DNA of 64,000 bases from Apodospora peruviana (lineage: Eukaryota > Ascomycota > Sordariomycetes > Sordariales > Lasiosphaeriaceae). The notes below the pieces were generated by a model, which saw nothing but the letters and a program-made list of their open reading frames with translations, had not been told where the DNA came from and searched no databases. Of the stretch, positions 33,193 to 44,812 are shown piece by piece; position 1 is the stretch's first letter, and each line of letters begins with the position of its first letter. The stretch spans positions 1,922,001 through 1,986,000 of the forward strand of contig JAUEDM010000002.1 of assembly GCA_033439685.1 (NCBI GenBank). Reading direction: 5' to 3'. The position numbers and the translations under genes were made by a program.

Positions 33193-35612
33193 TTAATGTT
33201 CATAACCGGCGCCACGTTGCCATGGGCTGATAGAAGAGTTAGCAGCTGATTAATACATGGTGGAACTGGGAATACGGCTTACCTGGCACTATTTTGTGAC
33301 CTGAACCCTGCCGGACTTGAATTGTTCTGTGCCCTAAACGAAGGGGTAAGGTTCGACGCCTGCGACCCACCGAACGGACTGGGCGCCCGATCGCTAGGGA
33401 AGCCGCCACCTAGTTGTTGGCGTTGGTATCCCCCGTTATTGTTGTTGTTGTTGTTGTTGTTGTTGTACCTCGGCGGACTGCGGGGACCATCCGCAGGGAA
33501 CAGAGGCATCGACGGGTCCACAGGCGACCGCGGTGGGTTCTGGTTCTTGTACGAGTGGAAGGAGTTGGTACTCGACGCTGCGACGTTTGCCGGATCCGTC
33601 TGGCGACGCATCGATTCCGAGGAGAGTGATTCGGCATCGTCGTCCAGATCCAGACCAGGCTTGTAACCCGACCGAGCCGTGGCTGCGAGCGCATCCAGCT
33701 CGGTAGTCGTCGTGAGATGCGTTTGGGACTTCATGAATGAGGTCCGGTCGTCTGCCATGTACTGGTACCGTCCGTCGGGGTTCTCGCGGAAGAAGACAAT
33801 CACCGTGGTGACGATGAGCATGATCAGCAAGACCAGCGCAAAAGAGGCGTTGGCGATCCACAACACGACGCCAACGACGCCGGTGACAATCGGGGGTTGG
33901 TTGAATACCTCGGTGAAAATGAGGAGAAAGATGGAGTTGAGGAAGTTCATGACGCAAATGGCAATGTTGAACGAATTGGTGCTCTTATCCATCCAAGGGC
34001 GCATAACACTGGCGGCAATCAAAGCAGCAGCCTCGACGACGATGAAGCCGACCGCCTGGACAGTGCCACGTGGCTGTGCGAAGGCCACAAACATGCCCTT
34101 GACGAGGACATAGCCTAGGGTCGGGATGATGAAGTAGTACGCGGACGCTCTGAATTGCACATACAGGAAGCCCCACTTGTTCAAGGCCTGGGGATCCGAG
34201 AAGAGGATGTATGCCGGGTTCCTGTGCATCGCGACGGATCGACGCGCGATTCTGACAACTTTGGATGCGGCCCAGCCGAGCGTAATGGTCATGCCGAAGA
34301 AGAAAAAGACGGCTAGTACCATCTCGGCGGGTGAGTCGTTCTGAGTGAACTCCCAAAGGCAGAGAATCGTCATTTGGGGATACCCAATAAGCGTCACCCG
34401 GAAAAGAATGCCCTTGAGCACGGTAAACCAACCGTTACGAAACTCAAGGAAGGTATCGTGCTTCATCCAGCCCTTCTTCGCTGCCACCTCGCAGATACCC
34501 TTGAAAGCTGCGACGCAGATGACCGTGAGAATGACAAAGATGCAGAAGAATATCAGGCCCGTCATGAAAAGGTTGGTCGACTCGATAAAGGCACGGAATG
34601 CCACACGCTGGATGCCGTACACGATATAGCTTCCGGATCCGGTCTGTATATTTCCACGCTTGATGAGGTCATGCTGCATAACTTTGGACATTGGCTCGAC
34701 GATACTCCGGGGCATCATGGCAAGAGAGCGCTTGGCTAGGTTCATACCAGCATTTGCAAACTCGACAGCACGCTTCTCGACTTGGACGGAGACGGTGGTC
34801 AACGAGTCAAATATGGTCGAAGGAGTGCCGCCAGTTGCGCGTTGGTACCAAGTAAAAATGTCTTGCATGAAGTCCAATTTGATGATGCCCATGCTCCACT
34901 GGAAATCCTGCGTCCAAGACATGACCACAGGGGGCAGTGGAACACCGGTAAGTCCAAGCATAGCCTGAGCCTGGAAGTAACCAAAGAGGGATAGAGCATT
35001 GGAGGCGACGTGGGATGCTGCGTTGTAATGGCCCAAGCCAGAAACGATGGCAGAAGAAGCCAAGGCAAGACCGGCGACAATAGCAGTAGCCCATTTAACA
35101 CCAGCCAAATCCACCGTCTTTCCGTTGGAGATATCGGCCTCGACACAGGCCACGCTGGTGTCGGCCAGGGGTCCGTCGGTCATGTTGATGAACACCCTCA
35201 CCTTGGCGTCGAGATCCGGGAAGGTGAAGGCAATCCCAGGTATCTGTCCAATGGCATCCGCGCTGACCGGAAGGTTGAATTTGAGAGGGATCTTTCCAGC
35301 TGTCATGGGACACAAACCAGCCAAGCCCGAAGTACACGGGTCTATCGTCTTCCTGATGATTTGGTAGCCATATGCCAAGATGGTAAAATCGAAAACAACA
35401 CTGCCTTGAATTGACGAGACTGCCACAACGTCGACCGATGCCGAGTTGTTGGCTGGTGTAAAAACGACGTTGAACAGACTCGCCGTGAAGCCTGAGTTTT
35501 CTTGGCATGTGTTGAGCGAGCTCGATTGTAGAATCTCTTCGGCGAAAGCAGGAGCCGTCAGTGCCGCCAGGGACGCGAGGGCCGCAAAGGGCCTTGCTAG
35601 TGGAAGCCTCAT
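33193..35612 (-). CDS. FLC-family (TRP-like) membrane channel/flavin carrier
   Basis: Fungal FLC proteins are polytopic ER/Golgi or vacuolar membrane proteins linked to FAD transport, calcium and cell-wall maintenance. Exons are 35612-33283 and 33226-33193 (intron 33227-33282, GTAAGC donor, GCTAAC branch site, ATCAG acceptor), giving 787 aa. Residues 1-24 are a signal peptide ending AFAEE. About 25-165 form the ML-like lipid-binding lumenal domain with paired cysteines. Eight to nine membrane helices follow, with the TRP-family stretch RVTLIGYPQMTILCLWEF and SVMRPWMDKSTN. The cytosolic tail is disordered and contains a polyasparagine run (33437-33466 in DNA). Without the last exon the frame ends at once in TAA, but splicing adds SPWQRGAGYEH. 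Confidence 0.9.
33437..33466. repeat. (TTG)n microsatellite encoding Asn run
   Basis: A run of about ten TTG/GTT triplets on the plus strand that encodes consecutive asparagines in the tail of the FLC protein on the minus strand. Likely length-polymorphic. Confidence 0.85.
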
Positions 35613-38510
35613 TTTCGTGTGTAATAATCTGAAGATAGAACTGGGGCGCGTCGAATAGGTGTTATCGGTCCCCAAGAGGGACGTGTGTAGTAGTTTGGTT
35701 CACGTCCTGATGGTCGGGTTCTTTTGTCGTCGAGAGTTGCACGGGACGTCGAAAGTGTGTCGTCGAGATCAATGTTTGAGTAACCAGCCTCGAAATGTCC
35801 GCTATTAACTATTATGCCAGGAGAGAGCAGCGATGGTGTTGATGTTGGTCGTCGTGGGTGGTGAACACACAACAAAAGTCGTGAGGGTCGAGGCAGGGGG
35901 GCGTTTCCGTCAGGGGCTGTTCGAGTCGCGGGCTGGAAATATAGAAGCGAGAGTACCTAGTCCGCCCAAAACGAAGGTCACTGGTCGAGCCTATCAGGTC
36001 AAATCCGCGATTTCGTTGCAAACGATTGTGAAGGTAGAAAAGCGATCGCGTCACGGCTCTACACGTCTGGAATTGGCGAGTCGGCGATGTTGGGAGAGTG
36101 GTGACGGTGTAAGAGGGCAAGCGGGTTGAGGGAAGACAGTCTGGACCGAAAGGGCCTTTTGCTCGTTTGCGGTACCTTCGGGGGGGGATCCTGTCCTAGT
36201 GGTGGCAGTGCTGGGTGTTGTCGTAATGAAGGGACAGAACTGGGACACGGAAAGACGGGGTGGGTGAAGGGAGTTCCACTTCCTGCCCCCGGTTTTGATG
36301 TACTGTCAGATAATGCACGCCAGGAGATGAGATGATCCGTGCTAGTACAATACGCCATTGTGCACCTGCCATGGCCCTTCTTGATGCGTACCACACTATT
36401 ATTCTGAGAATGCACGGACAATTCAGCATAACACCTACACCTCCGCATCCCCTAAGTCTAGAATAGATCGGATGGGTCTCCATCTGTTCTTTCCAGGGGA
36501 CGTCCAAGTGCGCACGTCAAAGCAAGAGCGGGAATGCAGCCGGTCTTTAGGTCTCTTTCTCCATGATTCACCCCGAAACCTTTATTTCAACAAATATTTG
36601 ATGTGAAAATAATAAGTTTTAAGCTCTCTAGATGAGGCCAAAATTTTAAGATGAGGCCAAGTTGTTGGCAGTGCACCTAGGGTGATTGGAACAGCTCTGC
36701 CAACTCCCGTCTTTGGATGACCCTGAGATCAGCAAAGAATGCAATGCGCTCAACCAGCACTTCCAGGTTTCTGCTTCGCCGCTAAAATCTTGGAGTTGCT
36801 TGGAGTCTGATACTCCGTACGGTATTTCGTCACGCATTCCTTCTCTTCCCTTTTCTGCCTGCGGTCGTCGTCCACGCGTGACACCGATTCGGCCTTGGTT
36901 TATGAGAAGGTTGCGCAGAATCGATGGCAGGTTTAAAGACACGAATGATGTGTATCGCGTCGGTACTTGTGCCCAGGGGTTTGTTGGAAGTGCGGTCCTA
37001 GCGAGCCCCAATCAATTGATAAAGCCGCCGACATGCGACACACGACGTTTCCTCTCTTTTGCAGCCGCGAGCTGGCGAGATTGCTGACGCCCATCGGGCC
37101 AATGAAACCCTACGTCTCCGTTTTAGTGTCGAGACTCCAGTGCCTTGTCAGGAGGGTGTCTAAGGTAACCAGTCTGGTGACAAAGCAGTCATCGGGCGAG
37201 CGAGGTGGGCAAATGCCCAGAAATAGAAAGGAGAAGAGGTGGTCACGTCATGTTTTGTTTTCGCCGTCCGTATTTGTTCTTACCTGATGTACATGCAGTA
37301 CACAACAGCAGAGGCTACTGGTGATGTGTCTCCCGTGGCACTGTTTTTGTTGTGCATGTGCAAGTGTCCATTGGTTCCAGCAAAGCTGAAGTTGCGTCTT
37401 GCAGCGCGCGATCCAGACGCCGCCCGCATGTTACTATATCCCTCCATCCTCCGCCAAGCCACGGATAACCTTTTGCTCCATGATGAGAGAGCAAAGGGAA
37501 GATGCGTGCCGATCCACTCGGTTGGCGCAGATCAAACACAACTGGAACCCCTGGATGCGAAACACCATTCAATCTTTTATGTATCACACACTGGGATGTC
37601 GAAATATATCTCATCTCAGAAAGATTAACATCAGCTACGGTCACTTACCGGAACGGATGGAGATAATTTTTCGTCTCATATATCAAACGTACGAATCTGG
37701 GTGGACAACAACAAAAGTACTCTTGTTCCAACATCATCCAGTAAAAAAACAGCAAACAGGCACTGAGAGAAAAAGGCAATTGATCCTTCCGGTATATCTC
37801 ATGTAGGTGCGGGTGACACGGGCGCAGCAGCAGCAGCAGACCCGATGGATGGATGGATGGATGGGCCGAACAGCAAGCCAGCCAGTCCAGTGTTGTATCA
37901 ATGTAGGTGGAGGTTCATGAGGTGGCCATGCAAAAGGGTCGATCGACGACGAACCATCCATCTCTTTTCATTCTGATCTGTACATTTAAGTTTGCTACTG
38001 TCAGACCTCATAATTCGCGTCTGAAAGGGTGCGGGTACTGCACAACTGCTGTGCCACAAGGAGACAAAGAAAGAAAATAGGGGGTTCGGTTGCAACGGAA
38101 CGGAATGGGGCAAAATATATGAAGTAATTTAATTTGCTGAGTACGGTATATATAGTACCGTACCGTATATGGATTTTTATATGGTGTAAATACGTGAAAG
38201 GTCCCGTCCCTCTGCACAGTGTTATTAATAATTACCGTAAGCTACCTATCTAGGTATGTTAAAGCATTTATACCACCAGCAGCAGCAAAGTCCCTCTTCC
38301 TATTCACTATTCTATTGAGAACAGAACCCACGTAAGCTCTTGTAATTGGTCAAGTATATACCTTACCTAGTTATTCAGGAAAGAAAACCAGACCACCATA
38401 TATACATCGCATAAGATTCATGTGTAAAAACTCGGTTGAATATATATCCAAACCCCAAACACCACGCATTGACCAATCATACCATATACACCATACATAA
38501 CAAACAAAAA
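35613..38510. other. Large spacer between FLC and DUF3433 genes
   Basis: 2.9 kb. The part near 35613-36500 should hold the FLC promoter and leader, and the part near 38200-38510 the DUF3433 3' UTR. A (GATG)n tract lies at 37843-37864 and an ACCTATCTAGGTATG element at about 38244-38258. Several open frames of 100-135 codons show no protein-like features and are not called. Confidence 0.5.
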
Positions 38511-41114
38511 TCATAACCAATTAACCTCTCCCTCTTCCCACGGCTTAGTCGCCCTCGAATAGTCATACCCAAACTTATACCCACTCAACAACTCCTCCTC
38601 GTCCACCCCGCAGTGCGACTGCCCGTCTCTGCCCTGGAACCAACCCAGCCCGTACCTCTTACCAATCCCTTCCAGCTTCCGCACCATCTCAGCATTGCTC
38701 AGCTTCTCCGTGCCTACAAAGTCGTACAGCATCTTGCTCTGATGAATATACGCCAGCACGCTAGCAATAGTATTGGGCTGCCGCGGCAGAAACACCCGCC
38801 TGCGCCGAACAAACACGACGCTCGCCATGATGCCCATATACGTCAGCACAAACACCGCCAAGGCCAGCGAGGCCCAAAACCGCAGCGCCGTCTCCTGGCC
38901 GGCGTTTATGTCTTTGGCCGCGTGGCCATCCTCATCGCGGCGGCGGCGGTGGTCGTCACCGTCCCTGGCTAGCGCCACAAACACGCGACCTTCGACTGTC
39001 GCGAGCGACGTCACCAAGACGGTCAGTAGCTCCGTCAGGACGGTACCAAAACCGACGAAAAAAACAAGCCAGTGGCCGTTCATCATGCCGCGGAAGGCAA
39101 CCCAGCCGAACGGCATGGCTGTGTAGTCGAGCGTGAGCGTTTTTGGGGGCGCGTGTCGCCGCGAGAGGATGTAGTACGGCTCCATCATGCGCACGTCTGT
39201 CTCGAGCGCGCCCCAGCTGAGCTTGATGCAGACGGCGAGGGCCGTGACGACCCAGGGCGCCCTGTCGGAGGTGACGGTCGCCGGGGTGAAGAGGAAGATA
39301 GGTAGGAGGACAAGAAACAAAGCAATGCCAGCGATAAAAGGAACCGCGCCCTTGGAGCGGAGCATCAGCGGCTGTGGGTTCTGCGAAAGGTGATTCTTGG
39401 TGTACTTGATCATTTCCTGTTTCGAGGGCGGGTGCGTGTCGTCGGGGGCCAGCGACGAGTTGCGCAGGACGTATCTGTGGTCCCTGAGTTTGTGGTGGAT
39501 ATCTTCGTGTGTTGCCACGTCCATGTCCTTGAAATCCATCAGAATGTGGCTCACCGTTGCCATGGATGCGAGGCCCGCGATCCCCTTCACGTCAGCCAAA
39601 AGACCGGACCGCCGGCTCTCAAGCTGGTAGAATAATACGCATCCCAGAAACGCAATGACAAAGAAAATTACCATCAAAAAGCGGGCCCATACATGGTGTA
39701 TCAGGATATGTTTCTCGTCGGTCGGAGATTTGAGACGCGCCTCGCGGTCCGGCGAGAGGAAGATGCAGGCAGCGCCGAGAGTCGGCACCACCGCGTTGGC
39801 GAGAAGGCTCGCAACCGACGACACCGCAACAGCGTAGTGCCCGCACTGAAGCGCCCGGAACGGCCTGAAGAAGCTGAAATAGGTGATATAATCCACGTTG
39901 ATAGATTCGGCCGCAAGTGCCCCACCCTCTTTGGACAACTGGAAAAAGGCTTCCAGGCGCCTCACCTCAAAATCCGTGACTTGCCACAGCACACCGTAGG
40001 AAACTGTGATTAGTGTTGGCAGGAACTTGAACGCAAAGTACTGGGGCCCCGGTATTTCCGTAGGTGATCGAAAGCTCACCAGGGGCTGCCGAATGGACTT
40101 CTGGTACACCAACTCCACGCCGCCACCCAAGACAAGTGAGATGACGATGAGCGCCAGCAGGTACGGCCGCCTCATTGAGAACGGTTTCCAGTCGGGCTGT
40201 GGATAAAAGACCTGCTTTCCCGTATTCTTCCTCGGGAACGTCGATTGCCTCATGCTGTGATGACCCAACAGTCCAGTCGGGCCGGCCAAGCCGCTCAGAT
40301 CGAAATCGGACTGGCCCGGCGGGTCTTCCTCACTGATCACCTCAATCACCTCCCCGCGTTTGTTCGCTTCGCTCTGCGCCAGCTGCTTGATCGTGTTATG
40401 GCGACCCATGGGCCTATCTAACTGCGAAAAAGGAAGACCTGACGGCGGTCTTTCAGCAATCGGACTTGTCGCCAGCAGAGCCGACGCGGTCAGTATTGCG
40501 TCCGGTTTGATGCCAACCCCCAAGCCACCCGTCAGTTTCCCCTGGGCCTCGTGCGCCTGCAATGTCCTCGCGAAAGCATCGTCTGCCGTAGTGGATGGCC
40601 CGAGGGTACTGCCCAGATCGAATGCGGGAGAATCCTTGGCGATCGGAGTTGGGAGTTCCTCTCCCATGGGCGCCGCCGCCTTGATCAGCAGCCCGAGGTC
40701 AATACCGTCTTCCTCCTCTGGGATCGTTTCGTGGTGTTTCCTTAACGATATACCATGCCCGAGGCCACGGCTCGGCCTCCGCTGCGGCGATGTTGATGCC
40801 TCGCCGGGCGAACGGACGGGCTCATAACCACCGCTACCGGTGTAGCCCGTGAACGTGGTCCAGCCAGACGGCGGGCCGGCGTAGGTGTGCCTCTCATCCC
40901 CAGATCCCGAGCGCGTACGACCACCGTCGCTGGACTGAAGCGACACGAGTGACGGCCGGCCATGAAGAGCCGAAGGTTCAGCTGTAAAGTCGTCGCTGGG
41001 ATAGGTGTCAAAGTCGGTGATGTCGGACACAGTCGATATCCGGCTCAGCGAGTTGGATGACGAGCTCGAGTGGAGCGGTGGTCGCGACGGCCTCGCGGGG
41101 CTAGGATGGTCCAT
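38511..41114 (-). CDS. DUF3433 polytopic membrane protein (SPRAY-like)
   Basis: An intronless 867-aa frame. Residues 1-310 are Ser/Pro/Gly-rich and probably cytosolic. The rest carries two similar membrane modules, each typical of DUF3433: the first includes RRPYLLALIVISLVLGGGVELVYQ, PGPQYFAFKFLPTLITVSYGVLWQ and FFRPFRALQCGHYAV; the second includes FIAGIALFLVLLPIFLF, KLSWGALETDVRMMEPYYIL and DYTAMPFGWVAFRGM. The module duplication is visible as repeated EVRRLEAFFQLS / DVRMMEPYYILS-like segments. The C-terminus LGWFQGRDGQSHCGVDEEELLSGYKFG is charged. Neurospora spray, a hyphal-branching and calcium-related gene, is described as a member of this family. Assignment to the family is firm; molecular function is not known. 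Confidence 0.88.
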   Translation of the reverse strand: MDHPSPARPSRPPLHSSSSSNSLSRISTVSDITDFDTYPSDDFTAEPSALHGRPSLVSLQSSDGGRTRSGSGDERHTYAGPPSGWTTFTGYTGSGGYEPVRSPGEASTSPQRRPSRGLGHGISLRKHHETIPEEEDGIDLGLLIKAAAPMGEELPTPIAKDSPAFDLGSTLGPSTTADDAFARTLQAHEAQGKLTGGLGVGIKPDAILTASALLATSPIAERPPSGLPFSQLDRPMGRHNTIKQLAQSEANKRGEVIEVISEEDPPGQSDFDLSGLAGPTGLLGHHSMRQSTFPRKNTGKQVFYPQPDWKPFSMRRPYLLALIVISLVLGGGVELVYQKSIRQPLVSFRSPTEIPGPQYFAFKFLPTLITVSYGVLWQVTDFEVRRLEAFFQLSKEGGALAAESINVDYITYFSFFRPFRALQCGHYAVAVSSVASLLANAVVPTLGAACIFLSPDREARLKSPTDEKHILIHHVWARFLMVIFFVIAFLGCVLFYQLESRRSGLLADVKGIAGLASMATVSHILMDFKDMDVATHEDIHHKLRDHRYVLRNSSLAPDDTHPPSKQEMIKYTKNHLSQNPQPLMLRSKGAVPFIAGIALFLVLLPIFLFTPATVTSDRAPWVVTALAVCIKLSWGALETDVRMMEPYYILSRRHAPPKTLTLDYTAMPFGWVAFRGMMNGHWLVFFVGFGTVLTELLTVLVTSLATVEGRVFVALARDGDDHRRRRDEDGHAAKDINAGQETALRFWASLALAVFVLTYMGIMASVVFVRRRRVFLPRQPNTIASVLAYIHQSKMLYDFVGTEKLSNAEMVRKLEGIGKRYGLGWFQGRDGQSHCGVDEEELLSGYKFGYDYSRATKPWEEGEVNWL

Positions 41115-43066
41115 TTCTGGTTATAACATGATACACGCTGCATGGACTGCGACGAGCGGGCGCATGTAGTGAGCGGACCATAGATCGTTGTCGTCTGGTA
41201 CAGCGGAGAAAAGTGCAGAACGATGAGACCAAGAAGCGAGGGAGGGAGAAGCTGATGGACGAGCGAAGGTGTTCAGTTACTGTCGGATTCGGGTATAAAT
41301 GATAGAATGGGGGAAGCTTTGGAAATATAAGGCTAGCGGCGCCCACTTGGTCAGCTCAGCTAGGTACCTAGGCATGTCGGAGACCCGGGGTCCACGCACG
41401 CGTGCTGGGCTCAGAAGTCTGGACCGACGCCTCATTCGACGCCGACAGGTACAGCTTAGGTCTGGTGCGGTGAAGAACAGTAGCGTGGGTTTTTGTCCGA
41501 CGGAAGAAGGCTGACAGATGATCAGATCTGAAGAGTTCTCACGCAGCGGTTCCCAACACCATGGGGATGGCGACGGGGGAGGGGTAGTCGTAACTGCTTA
41601 TACGTCTGGATTCTGGACCTGCAGTGGGCTTTCGCATCATGTCCCAAAGTGCCTGCCTGTGTCGTCGTCAACTTCAGATCCATGGATCGGGGAGGGGGGG
41701 GGATGCCGAACCGGGCAGGATGGATGCTGCTCCAGTCGCCATTCCACCCCACTGGTGTGGGCGGTTGGATGAACTCCTTATTAGGTAGTGTCCTTCTAGT
41801 GGGCTGGGGTTGGGGGTTGCCTGTGCACCCCAGCATCCCTCGGCAGTGTGCTAGGCTAGGGTACCCCAGCACACCTGGCTGCCCTGGGCCTGGGGGCGGC
41901 ACAGCGTGGAGACTTGAAGATCCGGAGCCCGTGATAGGGCTGGAAGGAGCACTGATCACAGTAACGCATCTCACCCATCGACTCTTGAACCAACCGGTTG
42001 ACCTACCAGTTGGAGATAGTCTACGAGTCTACGACGCAATGACTGGCCGCTGGATGACCCACAACCCCAACATTTGCCGAGCAATTTGAGGGACAGCTTT
42101 ACGTCTTGTTGAAGATGGTGGCCCCTATAAATAGCAGTCGGATGGTTAGGTAGGCACTGCAGCCGAGCGTGCAGCGGTTGCCGTGAACAAATTCGTCATG
42201 ATGACCCTCCCCCGCGGTTGCAGTCTGCGTCGACAATGACGGCAAACTGAAGGTACCTTACCTACCGGTTACATCATGCTATCTAGCTTGCAGGAAAGCA
42301 CATGATATCTTGCCAGATTGGTGAGTCGTTTATTAATAGTGGGTGGTTGGTTGCTTTCACTTTCGGACTGCGTGGTATCCACGTCTTATCTCTCTCTCGT
42401 TTTCAATCCGCATCTGGAAATCTGCAAAGGATGTGAAAAAGAATCCTTCTGCCGGCCGTCTCACCAGCCGTACAGATACCAATCACATCCAATCGACAAA
42501 CACAAGTGACACAGACATACCCGACCCGCCCGGTTGGAACCATGGATAGGGTGAGTGACAGATTAGCCTGCTTTCCGTTTTTCTTGGGCAGCTTACAACC
42601 ACATCTTGGACATTATGTGTTTTATACCCTTTGAACCTCCCTCTTCAGGGGCCAAGGATCAACGGTTATCTCTTCAAACCCGTCTCCACCAATCTCTTGT
42701 TACAAGTCGATATTTGCCAGAATACCGGCCCGCGCCTTTCCTTGCCTTGTTGTCCACCAGGAAGGACTCTTTGACCGCAATAGAGCCTATCATGGTCGCT
42801 CGCTCTCACCGCGGAAGGATGATAGATAGGAAAATAAGGAACGAAAAAATGAACAAGATCTTAAGCCGTCACATGTCCCCTTATTACCTTGGATCTCGTC
42901 CCGTATGTGTGTTTCTCTATGCGTGTCTGTGTTTTGTGTGACCTTTCACCTCACCTCAGCTACACGTCGCCAGTTGATCCGGTTTTACTCGCTTCTGCTT
43001 TTCAAGATTGGATATCAAGGAACAGACAGGCTTTAAGAAAGAGAATCTGAACGGACGGACGGCAAA
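41115..43066. other. Divergent intergenic region, DUF3433 / Ras-like GTPase
   Basis: 1.95 kb. It contains TAGGTACCTAGG at 41361-41372, an imperfect palindrome at 41846-41874, and AGGTACCTTACCTACC at 42251-42266. An ATGGATAGG followed by GTGAGT at about 42542 may be a leader splice donor. No independent gene is supported. Confidence 0.5.
41361..41372. repeat. TAGGTACCTAGG element
   Basis: A copy of the dispersed palindromic motif about 250 bp upstream of the DUF3433 start codon. Confidence 0.75.
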
Positions 43067-44301
43067 ATGGTGAACTCGTTCGTCTGGACCGACGAGGAGA
43101 CGAAATATCTCAAGGCGGTCTTCAAGTGGAAGGAGGACGAGGTCCCTCCGCTCACAGCAGCACAGGACGAAAGAAGAGAAGGTGGTGGTGGTAGTGTTGG
43201 TGTTGGTGTTGGAGGAGGAGGACGGCTACTACTTCGTCATCGAGCAATAGCACACCAGGAAGTAGTGGTAGGACGTGATAACGAGTCCGACGTCAAGAAG
43301 AGTCCGACAATAACAACAACAACAACAACAGAGCAACTAATGGAACAGCCACAGAAACCGGCGGGCGAGTTCCGGATTCTCGTCATTGGCGCAAAGGGAA
43401 CAGGCAAGACGTCGATTCTGACACGAGTAAGCACCCGGTCACACCCAACTACAAGGAATAACCTATTGACGCATGGATAAAGTTCGCACAAGGGACGTTC
43501 CCCGGCGAAGGCGAGCCGCCCGACCCCTTTTACGAGCGAGGCTGCCGCCACCGCATCGAGCTGGACGCATCCCTCTCGGTGCCCGGTCCAATCGCGATCC
43601 AAACTCCCGCACAAATCGCCGCCGCCGTTGGTGCCTCCCAGCAGAAAAAGAACGACATCTACGTGGTCGACGCGCTCGAGATGCCCTCCCGCCACCTGCC
43701 CAGCAACCCCATGCTTGAGCAGGCTCTCAACATTACCGAAGCCGGGGTCCTCGTCTACGACGTCCGCGACCCGAAATCGCTGCAGCTGTGTCTCGGCATC
43801 GCCGAGTTTGTCCGCGAGTACCTCAACGCTTTTAATTACAACAACAACAACAACGACGACAACAGCAAAAAGCTGAAACGAAGATTTCCTCTCATTTTGG
43901 TGGGTAATAAATCCGACGTCGACGACGAGCAAGACCGCGCCGTGTCCTGGGCCGAGGGCGCAAAAGCTGCCAGCGTGATGGGTTCCGCGTCCTCGCCGGG
44001 CGGGCAGTGTCCGTTTGTCGAGGTGTCGGCCAAGACCGGGGACAATATTGATGTCATCTTCCCGAGACTCGCCAGAGACATTTTGAAGCTCAAGTGGTTG
44101 AGCCAGCAGCAGCAGCAACGGACAGAGTTGGCGGAACGGCGCCATCAGCAGCTGTTGACGCTTGATCGGGAACAGATCAACAACAATAAACTGCCCGGGG
44201 GTAGTCCTAAGAGTGGTAGTAATAAGAATGGGGGAAGAAAAGGGTTCTGGAAGGCGTTGACTACGCCGTTTCTTAAGCGGCAGCAGCAGAGTGCTTATTA
44301 G
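43067..44301 (+). CDS. Atypical Ras-like small GTPase
   Basis: Exons are 43067-43426 and 43483-44301 (intron 43427-43482, GTAAGC donor, TAAAG acceptor, phase 0), giving 392 aa, about twice the size of a classical Ras. A roughly 100-residue Gly/Thr/Gln-rich extension precedes the P-loop GAKGTGKTS at 108-116. NKSD at 262-265 (guanine recognition) and VSAK at 301-304 (G5) are intact. The G3 motif expected as DTAGQE is DALE at 183-186, so the Gly and catalytic Gln are absent, and no Ras-like switch I is obvious. An Asn run interrupts the region before NKSD. The C-terminus is Gln/Lys-rich and ends QQSAY without a prenylation CaaX box. It is probably a GTP-binding protein with poor or no intrinsic hydrolysis. 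Its pathway is unknown. Confidence 0.85.
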
Positions 44302-44812
44302 ATTTTGTTGTGTGTGGTTTGGCTACCTATCCATGATACCTTGTTCTGGGGCAACCGAGTCTCGCTTCTTTGATGGTTTGGGGAGTTGCGGGGGGTATGC
44401 TTTCATTCGACTGGTTGGTTTCTTGGGGGCGGCGAATTTGATCAGAAAGGAGGAGATATTTGGGAGTTGTTTGGCAAATTTCTACATCTCACCTCGGCCA
44501 CTGCTCGGTCTGGGCAAGCTATCTATCTAGATACCATAGGTATTTCAGTTAGCGGTCTTGATTGCAATTGGAGCGTTATCAAGCTTCTTAGAACCTTAAA
44601 GCTGAGTGGCAGTAGCTTGGAATTACTTACCAAGCTACCTTCAACCAAGACGACACGTTAAGCATCCAAGAGAAATGATGCTCGGTTCCCTTTGATCGGG
44701 AAAATAATAGAGGTACCAAACCGTCTAACCAATAATGCTACCCGCTTTATCCCAATATCAATGTCGCCGCTTTCTAAACCAAAACTGCCAAAACACAGAA
44801 AGAGGAAATCCT
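44302..44812. other. Convergent 3' region, GTPase / OMA1
   Basis: 511 bp between stop codons. No gene or notable repeat seen. Confidence 0.55.
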
